DNA from: Thiohalocapsa sp964524185
Lineage (GTDB): Bacteria; Pseudomonadota; Gammaproteobacteria; Chromatiales; Chromatiaceae
NCBI GenBank assembly: GCA_964524185.1
Contig: CAZGCI010000008.1
Location: 4,909 to 68,908 of the forward strand
DNA length: 64,000 bases
Reading direction: 5' to 3'
How positions within the stretch are numbered: the stretch's first letter is position 1; the number at the start of each line of letters is the position of its first letter. The notes under the pieces are model-generated. The model was given only the letters and a program-made list of their open reading frames with translations, ran no database searches and was not told where the DNA came from. The position numbers and the translations under genes were made by a program. Below are positions 60,398 through 64,000 of this stretch, piece after piece.

Positions 60398-62098
60398 ATG
60401 GTCGGCCGCATCACGCCCGAATACAAAGACCAGCTCCTCGCCCGCACCGACATCGTTGAGATCGTCGGCACCCGTGTGCCACTGCGCAAGGCCGGCGGCC
60501 TGTTCAAGGCCTGCTGCCCGTTCCATACGGAGAAGACGCCCTCCTTCGTCGTCACCCCGGCCCGGCAGACCTACCACTGCTTCGGCTGCGGGGCGCACGG
60601 CAACGCCATCGATTTTCTGATCGAGCTGGACCGTCTGAGCTTTCCGGAGGCGGTGGAAGAGCTTGCTCAGCGCGCCGGCTTGCCGCTGCCGGAGGCCGAC
60701 AGCGCGCCGCGGGGGCCTGACCCAAGACCCCTCTATGAGCTGCTGGAGCAGGCGGCGGCGTGTTACCGCCGGGCGCTGCGTGAGCACCCGGAGCGGGAGG
60801 TCGCGGTGGCCTATCTCAAGCGCCGGGGCCTGAGCCGGGAGGTGGTGCAGCGCTATGGGCTGGGCTTGGCGCCATCGGGCTGGAGCTTCCTGTTGGATGC
60901 GCTCGGCAAGACCGCCGAGCAGCGCGAGCGGTTGTTCACCGCCGGGCTGTTGTCCGAGCGCGATGGTCGGCGCTACGACCGCTTTCGCGCGCGCATCATG
61001 TTCCCGATTCGCGACCGCCGCGGGCGTGTCGTGGGCTTCGGTGGTCGGGTGCTCGATGATGGGGAGCCCAAGTATCTCAATTCGCCGGAGACGCCGGTCT
61101 TCGTGAAGGGACGGGAGCTGTACGGGCTGCATGAGACGCAGCAGGTCTTGCGCAGTCCGCCGCGCCTGCTGTTGGTGGAGGGTTACATGGACGTGATTGC
61201 CCTCGCCCAGTTCGACATCCCCTATGCAGTGGCGGCGCTGGGCACCGCGGTCTCGCCGGAGCACATCAAGCGCCTGTTGCGGGGTGCCCCGGAGCTGGTG
61301 TTTTGCTTCGACGGCGACAATGCCGGCCGTGCTGCGGCCTGGAAAGCGCTCAAAGTTGCCCTGCCGCTGGCCACCGGGCAGCAGCCCATGCGCTTTCTGT
61401 TTCTGCCTGAGGGCGAGGACCCCGACACGCTCGTGCGCAGGGAGGGCAAGGCCGCCTTCGAGGGCAGGCTCAGCGAGGCCAAGCTGCTGTCTGCGTTCCT
61501 GTTTGAGCATCTGGGTGCTGACCATGACACACGCACGCCGGAGGGCCGGGCGGGCCTCGCCGACGTGGCGCGGGGGCTTCTCGGCACGATGCCGCCCGGC
61601 AGCTACCGCGAGCAGCTGACCACGGAGCTCGCGCGGCGCACGGGTCAGTCCGGTCTGCGCGGCGGCAAGCGTCCGCAGCCGCGCCGGCCGCAGCCTCTCG
61701 CTGCCGCGCCGCCGCTGACGCCGTTGCGTCGGGCCATTGCCCTGCTGCTGGACGACCCAGCTAGGACCGCCTTGGTGGCGGAGCAGCCCGCCACATGGCG
61801 CGAGCTGGACAGCCCGGGGATTCGGCTTCTGGCCGAGTTGGTGGACGTGGCCAGCGCGTACCCGGGCATCACGACGGCGAGTCTTGCCGAGCGTTGGCGC
61901 GACACGGATGACGAGCGCACCGTGCGCCGACTCGCCGATGCAAGGCTCATCGAGCTGATCCCGGCGGACGGCCGGAACGCAGAGCTTATTGGCATCATCG
62001 AGCGGTTGAACCGGGACGCCGCCACCCAGCGCCGCGCCGCGGAGATCGCCCGGCGCTGGCGCGCGCGCGGTGACGGGGGGGCTACAGAGGATCCCTGA
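60398..62098 (+). CDS. dnaG: DNA primase DnaG
   Basis: A 566-residue primase that makes RNA primers for replication. The N-terminal zinc domain CCPFHTEKTPSFVVTPARQTYHCFGCGAHGNAIDFLI (CHC2 type) is followed by the RNA polymerase domain, with the Toprim core LLLVEGYMDVIALAQ and FCFDGDNAGRAAAWKAL. The C-terminal helicase-binding part is present but short and Ala/Arg-rich. ATG 60398 (MVGRITPEYKDQLL) is preferred over a start nine bases upstream, with GAGG ahead. Second gene after yqeY in the rpsU-dnaG-rpoD operon. Confidence 0.97.
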   Translation: MVGRITPEYKDQLLARTDIVEIVGTRVPLRKAGGLFKACCPFHTEKTPSFVVTPARQTYHCFGCGAHGNAIDFLIELDRLSFPEAVEELAQRAGLPLPEADSAPRGPDPRPLYELLEQAAACYRRALREHPEREVAVAYLKRRGLSREVVQRYGLGLAPSGWSFLLDALGKTAEQRERLFTAGLLSERDGRRYDRFRARIMFPIRDRRGRVVGFGGRVLDDGEPKYLNSPETPVFVKGRELYGLHETQQVLRSPPRLLLVEGYMDVIALAQFDIPYAVAALGTAVSPEHIKRLLRGAPELVFCFDGDNAGRAAAWKALKVALPLATGQQPMRFLFLPEGEDPDTLVRREGKAAFEGRLSEAKLLSAFLFEHLGADHDTRTPEGRAGLADVARGLLGTMPPGSYREQLTTELARRTGQSGLRGGKRPQPRRPQPLAAAPPLTPLRRAIALLLDDPARTALVAEQPATWRELDSPGIRLLAELVDVASAYPGITTASLAERWRDTDDERTVRRLADARLIELIPADGRNAELIGIIERLNRDAATQRRAAEIARRWRARGDGGATEDP

Positions 62099-62496
62099 CC
62101 CCGCAGGGGGCGCGTTGTCCGGCCTGACGGGGTCCGGCTTGTCGGGGGATGCCGGCGGCATTCCAGGGGCATGCTCGGTGAAGACGGGGCGCCGACCGCT
62201 GGTGCCTTGGGATATAAGAAAAAGCGCAAATCTGTTATGTTGGTGAGTTTCCCCGCAGCATCTACACTTCTGGGTAGCCGAATTCCGACTGGCGGCCGTT
62301 TCGACTGAGTCGCCGGCCGCAACGGGTGTGTGCGGTGCCGGTATGCATCGGCCGATGTCGGCGTGAGCACAGCCTGCCGTTGTGGAGGTCGGGCGTCGCG
62401 CACGGGCGCGGCTGCCCGTTACCACTGTCAAGCACCCACACCGGATTAGGCACCGAGTCCGGCCCCGCCCGGTTCAACCGTCGAACAGGTATCCGT
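62099..62496. other. Intergenic region between dnaG and rpoD
   Basis: About 400 bases, probably holding a rpoD promoter in the AT-rich stretch 62205-62255 (GGGATATAAGAAAAAGCG then TTATGTTGG). I cannot fix -35/-10 boxes with confidence. No small gene seen. Confidence 0.4.

Positions 62497-64000
<1,504 letters not shown>

Noticed and set aside
60236..62431. 731-residue antisense frame opposite dnaG
   Set aside because: It is Arg/Gly/Gln/His-rich shadow sequence exactly opposite a strongly conserved dnaG, a frequent artefact of GC-rich DNA, and has no domain.

Overview
This 64 kb window is GC-rich bacterial chromosome. Several gene neighbourhoods point to a gammaproteobacterium: divergent tsaD / rpsU-yqeY-dnaG-rpoD, the rlmH-maf-rng-yhdP-nit-tldD/pmbA block, type IV pilus genes, and a HupK-HypCDE hydrogenase maturation set. 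I cannot name the genus. Three runs of exactly 10 N (28302, 44620, 50771) interrupt yhdP, hypE and a TSUP permease. None of the three spans keeps the reading frame, so they look like scaffold placeholders from a draft or metagenome assembly.

Layout. 1-1.4 kb: end of a PilY1-like pilus tip protein and an overlapping pilin-like gene; both carry a calcium-loop-like motif. 1.5-4 kb: thiamine-binding (MTH1187 family) protein, small unknowns, a CPXCG zinc-ribbon protein. 4-7.6 kb: a tight three-gene operon of a TelA-like helical protein, a DUF6384-like membrane protein and a coiled-coil protein with a glycine-rich tail. 8-13 kb: PyrD, a TrpB2-type tryptophan synthase beta chain, a LysM protein, an orphan ParA-like ATPase. 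13.4-18.6 kb: the most interesting locus, a five-gene minus-strand cluster with a histidine-betaine synthase (EgtD type), a PhyH-type dioxygenase, two SAM methyltransferases and an MFS transporter, with no ergothioneine sulfoxide synthase in the window. 19-32.4 kb: lipoproteins and the housekeeping run pmbA, tldD, nitrilase, yhdP, rng, maf, rlmH, TPR protein. 32.7-41.6 kb: DUF4332 protein, retropepsin-like protease, PHP phosphoesterase, cNMP-binding protein, a frameshifted Uma2 gene, lipocalin, TIGR02206 membrane protein, gamma-glutamyltransferase, a ketohexokinase-like kinase, an RsmC-like methyltransferase. 41.7-45.6 kb: hupK-hypC-hypD-hypE. 45.7-51 kb: Sel1 protein, inositol monophosphatase family protein, Slt, a Met-rich repeat protein, TSUP permease. 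51.3-53.4 kb: homologues of two mitochondrial complex I factors (NDUFA9 and NDUFAF7) side by side. 53.5-57.4 kb: two PTR1-type reductases, DUF2452, a queuosine-precursor transporter, FolK and FolB. 57.5-64 kb: plsY, tsaD, rpsU, yqeY, dnaG and the 5' part of rpoD.

Non-coding structure. Intergenic DNA carries at least four dispersed repeat types: a 108-bp element in two inverted copies (1430 and 59668), a roughly 150-bp imperfect palindrome in three copies (3566, 13222, 39533), a 26-bp repeat (19908, 47270), and G-rich 7-bp repeats at many gene borders (8124, 12011, 23507, 23794, 33217, 57354, 58178). I saw no rRNA, tRNA, CRISPR array or transposase gene.
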